Below are positions 1 through 9,045 of a stretch of 64,000 bases of DNA, in pieces. Numbering within the stretch: the first letter of the stretch is position 1; each line of letters starts with the position of its first letter. This stretch comes from CAYNNQ01 sp051748085 (GTDB taxonomy: Bacteria; Desulfobacterota; Desulfovibrionia; Desulfovibrionales; Desulfonatronovibrionaceae), in contig JBNJHA010000005.1 of assembly GCA_051748085.1 (NCBI GenBank), positions 8,246 through 72,245 of the forward strand. Reading direction: 5' to 3'. Below the pieces are notes generated by a model. The model was not told the origin of the DNA. It saw only the letters and a list, made by a program, of their open reading frames with translations, and made no database searches. The position numbers and the translations under genes were made by a program.

Positions 1-572
1 GACCGGGAACGGGCCTGGAATGCGCCGCGCATCAGGGCATGCATTACTGGGCGGACAAATTCATTCTGGAGATAGTCGATCCCGAGACCCTGAAACCGGT
101 TCAGCCCGGGGAAATCGGGGAAATGGTCGTGACCACCCTGTGCAAGGAGGCCGCCCCCCTGATCCGCTACCGTACCCGCGATTTGACCCGGATCATTCCC
201 GGCGAATGCCCCTGCGGACTGCAAATGCCCCGGCATGACCGCATTCTGGGCCGTTCGGACGACATGATAATTTTTCGCGGTGTAAATATCTATCCCGGGC
301 AAATAGCGGACGTGCTTGAAAAGTTCCCGGAAATAAGTTCGGAATACCTGATACAGCTTTCCCGGAAAAACGGCGTGGATCTGATGAATATCAGCGTGGA
401 ACGGAACAAGGGGGGCGAAAACAGCGATGAGCCTTCCCTGCTGCAGGCCATTGCCCGCAAAATCAGACAAAAAATATTGATCCGGGCTGAAATTGAATTG
501 GTTGATCCGGGTCAACTGCCGCGGACTTTCGGAAAAACAAAGCGCGTTTTGGATGAAAGAAACGAAAGCTGA
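1..572 (+). CDS. Phenylacetate-CoA ligase family protein, C-terminal part (cut by window start)
   Basis: Open from the first base (reading frame starts at base 3), stop TGA at 570-572; about 189 C-terminal residues are present. The text TGLECAAHQGMHYWADKF followed by PGEIGEMVVTTL, YRTRDLTRI and GRSDDMIIFRGVNIYP is typical of the PaaK-type adenylate-forming ligases, which convert an aryl acid, ATP and CoA to the acyl-CoA. The small mobile C-terminal domain follows the GRSDDM hinge and contains the lysine-bearing end FGKTKRV. In anaerobes such ligases act on phenylacetate, indoleacetate or related acids from amino-acid fermentation; substrate cannot be told from this fragment. Convergent with the next gene, with a short palindromic element between them. 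Confidence 0.85.
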   Translation, partial: PGTGLECAAHQGMHYWADKFILEIVDPETLKPVQPGEIGEMVVTTLCKEAAPLIRYRTRDLTRIIPGECPCGLQMPRHDRILGRSDDMIIFRGVNIYPGQIADVLEKFPEISSEYLIQLSRKNGVDLMNISVERNKGGENSDEPSLLQAIARKIRQKILIRAEIELVDPGQLPRTFGKTKRVLDERNES

Positions 573-578
573 TATTTC

Positions 579-621
579 GTAACTGTTCAGCCCGCGAAAA
601 AAAAGTTTGGTGAACAGATAC
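579..621. mobile_element. MITE-like element, 43 bp, perfect 8-bp target duplication
   Basis: Left end GTAACTGTTCAGC, right end GGTGAACAGATAC (imperfect inverted copies). Immediately flanked by GATATTTC at 571-578 and again at 622-629. It sits between two convergent genes, where its hairpin could also serve as a two-way terminator. Member of the family described under findings. Confidence 0.85.
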
Positions 622-634
622 GATATTTCTAAAT

Positions 635-1879
635 CTAGATGTTGCCCAGCATGTCATCCGCCCATTTACGGGCCGCGATAAAAGCCTGCGCGCTTTTATG
701 CACGTCCATATCCAATTCCCCAAGCAGCCGTCCCACCGCGTCCCATTGCGCCCTTTCCTGCAGTTCATTCAGGATGATAAGTCTGTGGGCCGCGGCGTAT
801 TGATCGATCAAAGCCTCTCTGAGTTCCGGACTCAAAGGCAGATTTTTTACTATATCCGGCATGGGCTGCCGTAAAAGTACATCCAGCAGGGACAAAAAGC
901 CGAGCAGAAACAAGGATTCCGGGCTGAGCCCCAACTTGATTTCCGGGGCCAGATACTGCAGAAACTTGCCCCGCTTGGCGGACATGGCAACTATTTCCCG
1001 GCCGATATCCCCCTTGCCCATCTCGGTGACAATGACCACCCGCAGCCATTCGGCCAGCCTTTTATGCCCCATCAGGGTCAGGGCCCTCTGAATGGACTCC
1101 ACCTTTTGCGTAAAAGAAAAAGCCGCGGAATTAATATGCCGGAGCAGTCTGTAGGTCAGCGAAACATCGGTCTGAATTATCTCGGCCAGCCGGGCGAAAT
1201 CGATGTCTTCGCGGGCGAGTTCCTTTAACAATTCAAGTTTGGACAATTCCCCGAGCGCGAGTTTGCGCCCCGGGATTATTTCCGGACGGCTGAAAAAAAA
1301 GCCCTGGAACAGGGTAAACCCGGCGTCGCGGCAAACGGCAAAAACTGCATTGTCTTCCACCTTTTCCGCCAGAAGCCGGCCCTTGTAGGGGCGCAGCATT
1401 TCCGCCACCTGCACGATTTCATTTTCATCCATATTCAGGACATCGACTTTGATCAGATCGGCCATTTCCAGAAGCGGCTCGTAGCCGGGATCTCCGACAA
1501 AATCGTCCAGGGCGATTTTATAGCCGAGACTTTTCAATTTTTTCCCGGCTTCGACTATCTCCGGGGTCGGCTCTACCGTTTCCAGAATCTCAACCACGGT
1601 GTTTTCCGGAGGCAGGGCCAGGGCGGTATCCTGCAGCAGAAGCCCGCGGGAAAAATTGACCAGACACATAACCGAACCGGGAACCCCGGAAAATGCCATC
1701 GCGTAGCCGTCGGCGATAACACTTTGCGTGGCGATTTCCGCATCGGTTATAACCGCTTTGTTCACAGCATCGCTCTGCCGGAACAAAAGCTCATAGCCCC
1801 ATATTCGCTTGCAGGCATCAAAGACCGGCTGCCGGGCCACAAAAATATTCACGCTCGCCTCCGGAGCCTGATTCATCAT
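635..1879 (-). CDS. EAL-HDOD domain signalling protein
   Basis: 414 residues. N-terminal ~190 residues are an EAL-type cyclic-di-GMP phosphodiesterase fold: YELLFR, the Asn in VNFSRG, VEILE, ALDDFVGD, IKVD, AEKVE and FQGFFFSRP line up with the EAL landmarks. The loop that is usually DDFGTG is altered, so activity is uncertain. Residues ~200-400 form an HDOD domain (TDVSLTYRLLRHINSAAF). This EAL-HDOD architecture (YuxH/CdgJ type) acts in c-di-GMP dependent motility or surface behaviour in other bacteria. Start: ATG at 1879 (second ATG at 1876) preceded by AAAGGAGAT. Stop is 13 bp from the palindromic element. The argC stop lies 15 bp upstream, so it may be read with argC. Confidence 0.88.
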   Translation of the reverse strand: MMNQAPEASVNIFVARQPVFDACKRIWGYELLFRQSDAVNKAVITDAEIATQSVIADGYAMAFSGVPGSVMCLVNFSRGLLLQDTALALPPENTVVEILETVEPTPEIVEAGKKLKSLGYKIALDDFVGDPGYEPLLEMADLIKVDVLNMDENEIVQVAEMLRPYKGRLLAEKVEDNAVFAVCRDAGFTLFQGFFFSRPEIIPGRKLALGELSKLELLKELAREDIDFARLAEIIQTDVSLTYRLLRHINSAAFSFTQKVESIQRALTLMGHKRLAEWLRVVIVTEMGKGDIGREIVAMSAKRGKFLQYLAPEIKLGLSPESLFLLGFLSLLDVLLRQPMPDIVKNLPLSPELREALIDQYAAAHRLIILNELQERAQWDAVGRLLGELDMDVHKSAQAFIAARKWADDMLGNI

Positions 1880-1894
1880 GATCTCCTTTGCAGA

Positions 1895-2953
1895 TCAGGG
1901 TACAAGGGGGGCTGGATCCAAACCGGCGTCAATCGGGAGCTTGAACATCAGGTTGGCATTGGCCAGGGCCTGTCCCGAAGCTCCGCGGCAAAGATTGTCG
2001 ATGGCGCAGACAATCGTCAATCCGCCGGTGCGCTCGTCCTTGACCAGACCCAAATCACAGAACATGCTCCCCCGCACCCAGCGCGTCTCGGGCAGAGTTC
2101 CGGAGGGCAGAACCCGGACCCAGGGACACCCGGCGAAAGCTTCGGTATACGCGGCAATGATTTCCGCCTGGGACAGCTGTTTTTTCAGCCGCGTATAACA
2201 GGTGCTCAAAATTCCCCGGTTGGTGGGCAGAAGATGGGTATTAAAGGAAATCGTGATTTTTTGACCGCTGACCAGGGACAATTCCTGCTCTATTTCCGGA
2301 GTATGCCGGTGCCGGCCCAGATTGTAGGCTCGAAAATTATCATGGATCTCACAGAACAGACTGGCCTGCTTGGTACTCCGCCCTGCGCCTGTCGCCCCGG
2401 ATTTGCTGTCGACTATGATCCCCTCTCTTTCCACCAGATCCATGCGCAAAGCAGGGCTCAAGGCCATGATGACCGAGGTCGGATAGCAGCCGGGATTGGC
2501 TATGAGCGAAGCCTCTTTTATCTTCTCGGCATACAGTTCCGGCAGGCCGTAGACGGCATGACCAAGACAAACGGTCTGTTCATGCTTTAAATTGTACCAT
2601 TCTTCGTACACCGATGCCTCGCGCAGGCGGAAATCAGCACTCAAATCAACCACCTTGATCCCGGCCTGAAAAAGCCGCGCGCCCAGATGCATGGCCGTCC
2701 CGTGCGGCACGGCCAGAAAAACAAGATCGCAATTCCCGGCCAGGTCGTCCGTATCCGGGCTGCTTACGGCAAGGTCCGCACATTGCAAACCCTGAACATA
2801 GGGAAACAATTTTTTAAGCGGCTGTCCGGCCTGTTGACGCGAGGTAACCCGGGTCAATGACATATAGGGATGTCCGTTCAGCAGGCGGACCATTTCCATT
2901 CCCGAATAACCAGTTACTCCCACCAGACCGGCGCGAATATTTTTTTCTCCCAT
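1895..2953 (-). CDS. argC: N-acetyl-gamma-glutamyl-phosphate reductase
   Basis: 352 residues, full length for the family. It makes N-acetylglutamate semialdehyde in arginine synthesis with NADPH. The N-terminal nucleotide-binding loop GVTGYSGMEMVRLL is at ~12-24 and the catalytic cysteine is C156 in NPGCYPTSV. Start ATG 2953 has AGGAG 8 nt upstream. Follows the DUF1844 gene by 10 bp. argJ, another arginine gene, is in this window at 46-47 kb but in a separate operon. Confidence 0.97.
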   Translation of the reverse strand: MGEKNIRAGLVGVTGYSGMEMVRLLNGHPYMSLTRVTSRQQAGQPLKKLFPYVQGLQCADLAVSSPDTDDLAGNCDLVFLAVPHGTAMHLGARLFQAGIKVVDLSADFRLREASVYEEWYNLKHEQTVCLGHAVYGLPELYAEKIKEASLIANPGCYPTSVIMALSPALRMDLVEREGIIVDSKSGATGAGRSTKQASLFCEIHDNFRAYNLGRHRHTPEIEQELSLVSGQKITISFNTHLLPTNRGILSTCYTRLKKQLSQAEIIAAYTEAFAGCPWVRVLPSGTLPETRWVRGSMFCDLGLVKDERTGGLTIVCAIDNLCRGASGQALANANLMFKLPIDAGLDPAPLVP

Positions 2954-2963
2954 GCGGGAACTC

Positions 2964-3347
2964 CTAAGTGGATTTACGCACGTATTTCATGCGCAGTTCA
3001 AAAAGGATATCCTTGAGCAGGCGATTTTCATCCGCTCCCAAATTTCCGGCTGTCTTTTCCTCGAGCAGACTCAAAAGGTCTATGGTCTGTTTGGCCAAGG
3101 GCAGATTTTCCTGCTGTAAACCGGTTTCCGGTTCGGATATCTCGCCCAGATGCATCATGGCCGAGGAGGAAAGAGACATGACAAAAGTCGAGAAGTCCAG
3201 CTTGGGCAGGGCGTTTACTTCCGGCTGTTCAGCGGTTGTCCGGGCAAAATCCCTGGCCACCTTTTGGCGCTGTTCCCGGCTGGATTCCGGTTCCGCTCCG
3301 GGTTTGTCCTGCCGCATTTGTTCATCCATTTTCTTTTCCGAATCCAT
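2964..3347 (-). CDS. DUF1844 family small protein
   Basis: 127 residues from the ATG at 3347, chosen because GGAGG lies 6 nt upstream; an upstream in-frame start at 3386 has no such site. The charged N-terminal ~45 residues look disordered. The C-terminal half matches the DUF1844 pattern: FSTFVMSLSSSAMMHLGE, then a run ending DLLSLLEEKTAGNL and an LKDILFELRMKYV helix. Function is unknown; the family is widespread in Desulfobacterota, often near central-metabolism or biosynthetic genes. Likely cotranscribed with the aminotransferase upstream (43-bp gap) and argC downstream. Confidence 0.8.
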   Translation of the reverse strand: MDSEKKMDEQMRQDKPGAEPESSREQRQKVARDFARTTAEQPEVNALPKLDFSTFVMSLSSSAMMHLGEISEPETGLQQENLPLAKQTIDLLSLLEEKTAGNLGADENRLLKDILFELRMKYVRKST

Positions 3348-3389
3348 TTTTTTCCTCCGTCCTGCCCGCTGCTGTCTGACAATCACTTG

Positions 3390-4565
3390 TTAAGCCGCGG
3401 GCTCATCCTGTGTTTTTTGGCATTCAAATTTTGTGCGATAAGCAGCCGCGGCCCGCTCCAGATAATCACGCGAGCCGGAAAACCCGCCGCATTCAAGAAA
3501 GGCGCCGTTCAAGGCCGTCAATCCGGCCAGGATATCGCCCCAATCGACATACCCCATATGCCCTATTCTGACGATCCGCCCCTTCAGATGATCCTGGCCC
3601 CCGGCCATAACCACCCCGTATTTAGCGGCCGCGACCTCAAGCAATCGCGTTCCGTCTATCCCGGGGGGCAACAGGACCGAAGTCAGGCCCAGAGTATACG
3701 CCTCGGAAACCAAAAGATCCAGTCCCATGGCCCGCACTCCGGTCCGGGTCATGGCGGTCAGGGCCCGCTGCCTGGCATAAACGTCCTCCAGCCCCTGTTC
3801 CCGGAACATTTGCAGCACCCGGTGAAGCCCGATAACCAGACTCACCGGGGAAGTGAAAAGAGTCTGATTTAGAGCGCTTTTATCCTTTTCCCGGGGAAGA
3901 TCAAAATAAAAATCTTTTGGCTTAACTTCGTCCGTTTTGGACCACGCCCGCTCGCTTAAAGCCACGAAGGCCATCCCCGGAGGAAGCATCAGCCCTTTCT
4001 GGGAGCCGGTCAACAGGCAGTCAATCCCCCATTCGTCCATTGGACACGGGGATACGCCCACCGCGGAAATTCCGTCCACAACCGACAAAATCCCCTTTTT
4101 GCCGCACAGCGCCGCAAGATCCCGGACCGGATGCAGCACGCCGGTAGAGGTTTCCGAGGCCTGAACGAGCAGACCGGATACATCCGGCCATCTGGACAGC
4201 GCGTTTTCCACATCCGCGATCCGCACCGGCTGCCCCCATTCAATAGGCAGGGCGATGACTTCCAGCCCCCGGGCCTGGGCGATATCCGACCATCTCTGCC
4301 CGAACTTGCCGCCCTCGATCACGACCACCTGTTCTCCCGGCGAAAAAAGATTGTTCACCGCCGCGGTCATCGCCCCGGTTCCGGAACTGGAAAGCGGCAG
4401 TACCGGCTGCCCCGTTCCGAAAAGATAACGCAGATCCTTTTGCGTTTCACGCAGAATACTCTTAAATTCATCCTTGCGATGATGTATCATGTCCCGGGCC
4501 ATGGCCAGCCTGACTTCCTCGGGAATCGGCGTCGGTCCGGGAGTAAGCAGTCTCTTTTTAGACAT
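3390..4565 (-). CDS. Class V pyridoxal-phosphate aminotransferase (alanine/serine-glyoxylate type)
   Basis: 391 residues. LTPGPTPIPEEV at the N terminus, SSSGTGAMTAAV at 60-70, SVVDGISAVG with Asp164, and TGSQKGLMLPPG with the Schiff-base lysine K190 identify the alanine-glyoxylate / serine-glyoxylate aminotransferase group of fold type I. In sulfate reducers such enzymes may work in serine-glycine metabolism; the exact donor and acceptor cannot be read from sequence. ATG at 4565 with GGAAAG upstream. A half MITE-like end (4581-4623) lies just upstream, between this gene and polA. Confidence 0.9.
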   Translation of the reverse strand: MSKKRLLTPGPTPIPEEVRLAMARDMIHHRKDEFKSILRETQKDLRYLFGTGQPVLPLSSSGTGAMTAAVNNLFSPGEQVVVIEGGKFGQRWSDIAQARGLEVIALPIEWGQPVRIADVENALSRWPDVSGLLVQASETSTGVLHPVRDLAALCGKKGILSVVDGISAVGVSPCPMDEWGIDCLLTGSQKGLMLPPGMAFVALSERAWSKTDEVKPKDFYFDLPREKDKSALNQTLFTSPVSLVIGLHRVLQMFREQGLEDVYARQRALTAMTRTGVRAMGLDLLVSEAYTLGLTSVLLPPGIDGTRLLEVAAAKYGVVMAGGQDHLKGRIVRIGHMGYVDWGDILAGLTALNGAFLECGGFSGSRDYLERAAAAYRTKFECQKTQDEPAA

Positions 4566-4580
4566 TTACTTTCCTTTTTT

Positions 4581-4623
4581 GTAACTGTTCAGTCCACAGA
4601 AAAAAGTTCACCTGATTTTTGTG
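4581..4623. repeat. Left-end fragment of the MITE-like family
   Basis: GTAACTGTTCAGTCCACAG followed by AAAAAAGTTCACCTGATTTTT matches the left ~45 bases of the long copies at 31402 and 56980. No right end is present; the fragment runs into the polA stop codon at 4624-4626. Fills the gap between polA and the aminotransferase gene. Confidence 0.7.
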
Positions 4624-7164
4624 TTATCCGGAATGCGCCCGGCTCCAATCCTCTCCCGCCCCCCAGTCCACGGCCAGGGGGACGCTCAATTTCCACGCGT
4701 TCATCATCAGCCGGGCCAGAACGTCTCCGGCCTGTCTGCTATCAGCTTCAGGAACTTCCAGAAGAAGTTCATCGTGCACCTGCAATATAAGTTCGGCCTC
4801 CATGCCGCGCAATTCGGGATCATTATGCACATCCAGCATGGCCTGTTTTATTATGTCCGCCGCCGAACCCTGAATCACGGTATTCACGGCCATCCTTCGC
4901 GCCTGTTGAGCCAGATTGGCGTTGCGTGAATTTATATCCGGCAGAAGACGTCTTCTTCCAGCCAGGGTCAGGACAAAACCGTCTGCATGCGCTTTTTGCT
5001 CCACTTCCTCGAAAAATGCGCCGACACGCTTAAGCTTACTGAAATATTTCTCTATAAACTCCTTGGCCTCGTTCATGCTGATACCGAGTTCCCGGCTCAG
5101 CTTCCGCGGCCCCATTCCATAGATGAGCCCGAAGTTGACCGTTTTCGCCTTGCGCCGCTCATTGCGGGTAACCTCGTCTTGACTCTTTTCAAATAAAAGG
5201 GCGGCGGTCCGGCTGTGGATATCCTCGTTGCGGGCAAAAGCGTCCACCAGTTCCGGGTCGCGGGACATATGGGCCAAAACGCGCAGTTCAATCTGGGAAT
5301 AATCGCCTCCGACGAGCATCGCTCCTTCGCGGGGCACGAAACAGGCCCGCATGCGTGCTCCGAATTCACCCTTTATCGGTATATTCTGGACATTGGGGTC
5401 ACTGCTGGACAGGCGCCCGGTGGCGGTGGCCGTATTATTGAAATGGGTATGCAGGCGGCCCTGGGCGTCAACTTTTTGCGGAAGGGGATTTAAATATGTG
5501 GAACGCAGTTTTTCCAGGGTCCGGTAACGCAGGATAAGGGATATTATCTCATGTTCACCGCGCATGGTCTCCAGGACCTGGCTGGAGGTCGAAGGGGCGC
5601 CTTTCGGAGTCTTGCGCCGCACTTCAAGCCCGAGTCGGCCGAAAAGGACGTCCGCCAGCTGCTGACTGGAACGGACATTGAATGTTTCTCCGGCCAGGCG
5701 ATGAATCTCCTTTTCCAACTCGTCCAGTTCCAAACGGACTTCTTTTAAAAAGGCGTTGAACGACTGCAGATCAATGCGCACTCCTCTGCGTTCCATGGCC
5801 TCCAGGACCGGAATGAGAGGCATCTCCATTTCGCGCATAAGCGGCAGGAGATTCGCTGCCTGCAGCATGGAGGACATGCTTTCCCCGATTTTAAGACAGG
5901 CCAGGGCCTCATTCCGGGCATGGACCCCGACTTTCGGAAGCATTTTCCGTTTTATTGCCGCCCAGGAATAATCCCTTTCCTCCGGATTTAAAAGATAGGC
6001 GGCCAGAGAAACATCAAAAAAACATTGTATGGAAAGCGCCCGCCAATAGTTTCCCCGCCGGATAAGGTCCTTGTAACCGGGAATGAAAACCAGACTGTGC
6101 TTTAAAGCACCGGCCAATTCCTGCTCACTGCCGTCCCATAGCCATTCTTGATCCCCGGCTGCCAGCAAAAAGCCTTTTTCCGCCTCCACAAACCCAACGT
6201 TTTTCTTCGCTAACTCCGGCAGGGAGCTGACCTTTTTCACGCTGATCTTTTGCGCTTCATCTTTCTCTGCGGAATTTAAGTCCTGTTTGCCGTCCGCGCT
6301 GATTTCATTCAGGAGGGAACGCAATTCGTATTCCTTGAAAAATTCTAGCAATCCCTGCTCGTCCCGTTCCTGGACCTTCAAATCTTTCAGGCGGATATCC
6401 GTGCAGGCATCTTTTTTCAGGCTGGTCAGCTGACGATAGACGAAAATCTGCTGCAGATAGGGCTCCAATTTGCGCTTTTCCGCCTTGCCCAAACGGGAAA
6501 AATGGTCGCGGATATCCTCAAGAGAGGGACAGGTCGCGAGTATCTTGGCGGCGGTTTTGGGTCCTATGCCCGGCACCCCGGGAATATTATCCGAACTGTC
6601 GCCCACAAGGGCCTGATAGTCCGGCCATTGTTCCGGTCTCAGCCCCTGTGTTTTCAAAACGTCTTCGCCGGCGTAAACTTGATTTTTCTTGCCCGGGTCC
6701 CATAAATAAACATCGGAATCCAGGCATTGATAAAGATCCTTGTCCGAACCGACGATAACCACCGGATAAATCGTCCGGAAACGGTGACTCAGGCTGGCGA
6801 TGCAGTCATCGGCTTCAATGCCTTCCGGGACCCGGTTGGAAATGCCCATGCAGCGTACCGCGCGCAAAATGGGCTCTATCTGGGAACTCAAGGCCTCCGG
6901 CATTTTCTGGCGGTTGGCCTTATACTCGGCAAAAAGTTCATGCCGAAAATTCGGACCCTTGCCGTCCATCAAAAAAAGCATGTACTCCGGCTCTTCCTCC
7001 CGGGCAATCTTGAGCATGATCCGGAGCAGGATATGAATGGCGTTGGTTGGAAACCCCTTTGAGGTCTTCAGATCGGGATACGCGTAAAAGGCCCTGTACA
7101 AAAAGGAACTGCCGTCGACCAGAAAAACCGGCTTGCGCTCCAGGGTCAAATGCTCACCAAGCAT
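4624..7164 (-). CDS. polA: DNA polymerase I
   Basis: 846 residues from ATG 7164, which lies 1 nt after the stop of the DHH gene; the in-frame extension upstream to 7254 overlaps that gene and lacks family similarity. Residues ~10-290 are the 5'-3' exonuclease (FLVDGSSFLYRAFYA, GSDKDLYQ, GDSSDNIPGVPGIGPKTAAK). Residues ~450-846 are the polymerase: DYSQIELRVLAHMSRD (motif A), KTVNFGLIYGMGPRKLS (motif B), LQVHDELLLEVP (motif C). The middle 3'-5' exonuclease region is short and lacks the DxE of ExoI (it reads VGFVEAEKGF), so proofreading is probably lost, as in several other bacterial Pol I enzymes. Acts in Okazaki maturation and repair. Confidence 0.97.
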   Translation of the reverse strand: MLGEHLTLERKPVFLVDGSSFLYRAFYAYPDLKTSKGFPTNAIHILLRIMLKIAREEEPEYMLFLMDGKGPNFRHELFAEYKANRQKMPEALSSQIEPILRAVRCMGISNRVPEGIEADDCIASLSHRFRTIYPVVIVGSDKDLYQCLDSDVYLWDPGKKNQVYAGEDVLKTQGLRPEQWPDYQALVGDSSDNIPGVPGIGPKTAAKILATCPSLEDIRDHFSRLGKAEKRKLEPYLQQIFVYRQLTSLKKDACTDIRLKDLKVQERDEQGLLEFFKEYELRSLLNEISADGKQDLNSAEKDEAQKISVKKVSSLPELAKKNVGFVEAEKGFLLAAGDQEWLWDGSEQELAGALKHSLVFIPGYKDLIRRGNYWRALSIQCFFDVSLAAYLLNPEERDYSWAAIKRKMLPKVGVHARNEALACLKIGESMSSMLQAANLLPLMREMEMPLIPVLEAMERRGVRIDLQSFNAFLKEVRLELDELEKEIHRLAGETFNVRSSQQLADVLFGRLGLEVRRKTPKGAPSTSSQVLETMRGEHEIISLILRYRTLEKLRSTYLNPLPQKVDAQGRLHTHFNNTATATGRLSSSDPNVQNIPIKGEFGARMRACFVPREGAMLVGGDYSQIELRVLAHMSRDPELVDAFARNEDIHSRTAALLFEKSQDEVTRNERRKAKTVNFGLIYGMGPRKLSRELGISMNEAKEFIEKYFSKLKRVGAFFEEVEQKAHADGFVLTLAGRRRLLPDINSRNANLAQQARRMAVNTVIQGSAADIIKQAMLDVHNDPELRGMEAELILQVHDELLLEVPEADSRQAGDVLARLMMNAWKLSVPLAVDWGAGEDWSRAHSG

Positions 7165-7165
7165 T

Positions 7166-8173
7166 TTATTCCGCCTTGCCTGTTTTTTTGACGCTCCGCT
7201 TCTTTCTCTCCCCCAGCCTTTGCAGTATGAATTGCTGGGCATGCTGCTTGCCAAGCTTCTCCAGATTTATCTCCGCCCGGGCCATCGATTTATGTCCTCC
7301 GGCCGTTCCGTAATCGGCAAACAATTTTTCGGACATCTTGCCCACATCCTTGCGCAGGCCGTCTCCGCGCATGATGACCACCAGTTTGTCCCCGGAGATG
7401 CCGCTTATAATATCCCAGGAAATATTATGGACCTTGAGAAAAAAGTCGGCCAGGATAACCAGGATGTCCGGAGAATCGACCTCGCCCATGAAAACACTCA
7501 CTCCGTTGCCGATTATTTTCAATTTTTTAAAGGCCAGGGAAAAATATTTCAGCCATTCCTTGCGCATTTCCGAACGGACAATCTTGCGCAGCAAAAGCGG
7601 ATTATAAAATTTTGTCAGGTACCGGAAGGCACGGATATCGACATCATTGAACTGACGTTCAAAACTCTGCGTGTCGGTTTTGATCCCGTAAGCCAGGGCC
7701 GTTGCCAGCAATTTGCCGGGGCGCATCTTTAAATTATACAGATACTCGGTGAGCATGGAACTGTTTGCCCCGTAGTCCGGGCGTATTTCGGTAAACGGAG
7801 CTTCAACCGGATTTCTTTCGCTTTTCGGGTGATGATCGATAACCACGCTGAATTCAATGTCCGCAAAACCTTCATTATGATGCGGCTGCGAATCGACCAG
7901 GGCGAAACGGTCGAACTGAGCGGCCACGAGCGGAGTATATTTTTGCAGCGGGATGCGCAGGAGCTTGATCATGGCCAGATTGTCCGGCCGGGAGATGTCA
8001 TTGATATGCGCCAGACCAACGTTTCCCACCCGGCTGGACATGATCCTTTTCAGGGCCATGGCCGAAGCAAGGGCGTCGGGATCCGCGTTCATCAATATGA
8101 GCCAGCGGTCATTCTTGCACAAAAGACTGGTCAACCCCTGAAGCCTGCCTTCTAAATTTCTGAAATAAGCCAT
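7166..8173 (-). CDS. DHH/DHHA1 family phosphoesterase (NrnA-like)
   Basis: 335 residues from ATG 8173; the longer ORF to 8335 is read into a repeat and is not supported. Motifs: ILMNADPDALASAMAL (DHH motif I region), ALVDSQPHHNEG, SVVIDHHPKS (the DHH), and a C-terminal DHHA1 segment with GTAGGHKSMARAEI. Such proteins are manganese-dependent phosphoesterases acting on short oligonucleotides, pAp or cyclic dinucleotides; this one lacks CBS or membrane domains. Immediately upstream of polA with a 1-nt gap, hence translationally coupled, which suggests a nucleic-acid-related role. A decayed repeat occupies its 5' flank. Confidence 0.88.
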   Translation of the reverse strand: MAYFRNLEGRLQGLTSLLCKNDRWLILMNADPDALASAMALKRIMSSRVGNVGLAHINDISRPDNLAMIKLLRIPLQKYTPLVAAQFDRFALVDSQPHHNEGFADIEFSVVIDHHPKSERNPVEAPFTEIRPDYGANSSMLTEYLYNLKMRPGKLLATALAYGIKTDTQSFERQFNDVDIRAFRYLTKFYNPLLLRKIVRSEMRKEWLKYFSLAFKKLKIIGNGVSVFMGEVDSPDILVILADFFLKVHNISWDIISGISGDKLVVIMRGDGLRKDVGKMSEKLFADYGTAGGHKSMARAEINLEKLGKQHAQQFILQRLGERKKRSVKKTGKAE

Positions 8174-8210
8174 ATTATCGCCTTTTATGCGCCATTGAGC
8201 AAAAAAATTG

Positions 8211-8533
8211 GTTCCTCGACGCTGCCCAGGAATTCTATTCGAGTGATCCTTTCTGATGTTCCTGACGAAAGGTTCGCATATTTTCCCGCCCTCGCCAAAA
8301 GGGGGAAAGCGGACCGCGGAAAGGAACACAAACATAAGCTTTCAAACCAATTGGCATTGCCGATACCAAAAACCGCCTTCCCCTGGAAGCAGCGAGCCCG
8401 AAGGGGGCAGGCATCGCCCTTTGGCGGGGCTTGGAAAATACAGAACAGCAAGTACGGCATCAAAAGGATCAGGAGAACAACTCGCAAAAATCCATGCATG
8501 CCGTTGAAGAGCCAAAAATTGGTGAACAGATAC
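8211..8533. repeat. Long diverged member of the MITE-like family (copy B1)
   Basis: Fills the 370-bp gap between the DHH gene and cobU. From GGTTCCTCGACG it runs nearly identical to 47271-47575 for ~300 bp. It shares with the 270-bp copies the modules AAAAGGGGGAAA, CGGACCGCGG, GGGGGCAGGCATC and the right end TTGGTGAACAGATAC (to 8533). Contains several potential hairpins, for example CCTTTC/GAAAGG at 8245-8272. The left inverted end is not recognisable. Confidence 0.75.
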
Positions 8534-8544
8534 CTCTCCTGCTT

Positions 8545-9045
8545 TTATTTTACTTGCAGCGGGTACCCGGCAACCGTCAAATAAACCCTGTCACTCATTC
8601 TTGCCAAACGCAAATGCAAATCTCCCAGTTGGCGGCAGAAATTTCGCGTTTCCCGGCCGGCGGGCAACGGCCCCAGCCCCACTTCACTGGAAACAAAAAA
8701 CAAATCCGGACCCGCCCAGGATGCAAGAGGTGCGAGCAAAGCCTGAATTTTATCATCCGCGTTTTTATCATGTACGCTGTAAAACCAGAAATCCAGGCTG
8801 TCCACCAGCAGTGTACCGGACTTTTTAGCGTAGGCGGGCAAAAGCGCGTCAAGGCTTGCGGCCGTCTCCTGCACTTCAATCCATTCCGGACGTTCCCGCC
8901 GATGTCTGTTTATCTGTTCACGGAACTCAAAATCCAGGGCCTTGCCGGTTACTATGATTTTGGCCGGTTTTGGTCCGCGGAGGAGAAAATCCAGTCCCAG
9001 ATCGCTCTTGCCGGATTTATTCCCGCCCAGAATAAGGGTAATCAA
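8545..9045 (-). CDS. cobU: Adenosylcobinamide kinase / adenosylcobinamide-phosphate guanylyltransferase
   Basis: 166 residues. P-loop GGNKSGKS at 8-15, the INRHRRERPEW segment around the histidine that is guanylylated in CobU, LLVDSLDFWFY, and SSEVGLGPLPAGRETRNF with DRVYLTVAGYPLQVK at the end. It phosphorylates adenosylcobinamide and adds GMP in cobamide assembly or salvage. No ATG is available: the start is TTG at 9045, with GGGGGA shortly upstream, and the first 29 nt overlap the 3' end of the CbiR-like gene. The overlap indicates translational coupling and a joint role in cobamide remodelling. Confidence 0.88.
   Translation of the reverse strand: MITLILGGNKSGKSDLGLDFLLRGPKPAKIIVTGKALDFEFREQINRHRRERPEWIEVQETAASLDALLPAYAKKSGTLLVDSLDFWFYSVHDKNADDKIQALLAPLASWAGPDLFFVSSEVGLGPLPAGRETRNFCRQLGDLHLRLARMSDRVYLTVAGYPLQVK

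Noticed and set aside
1724..2590. Long + strand ORF opposite the EAL and argC genes
   Set aside because: Antisense shadow of two well-supported genes with arginine/glycine-rich composition and no family signature.
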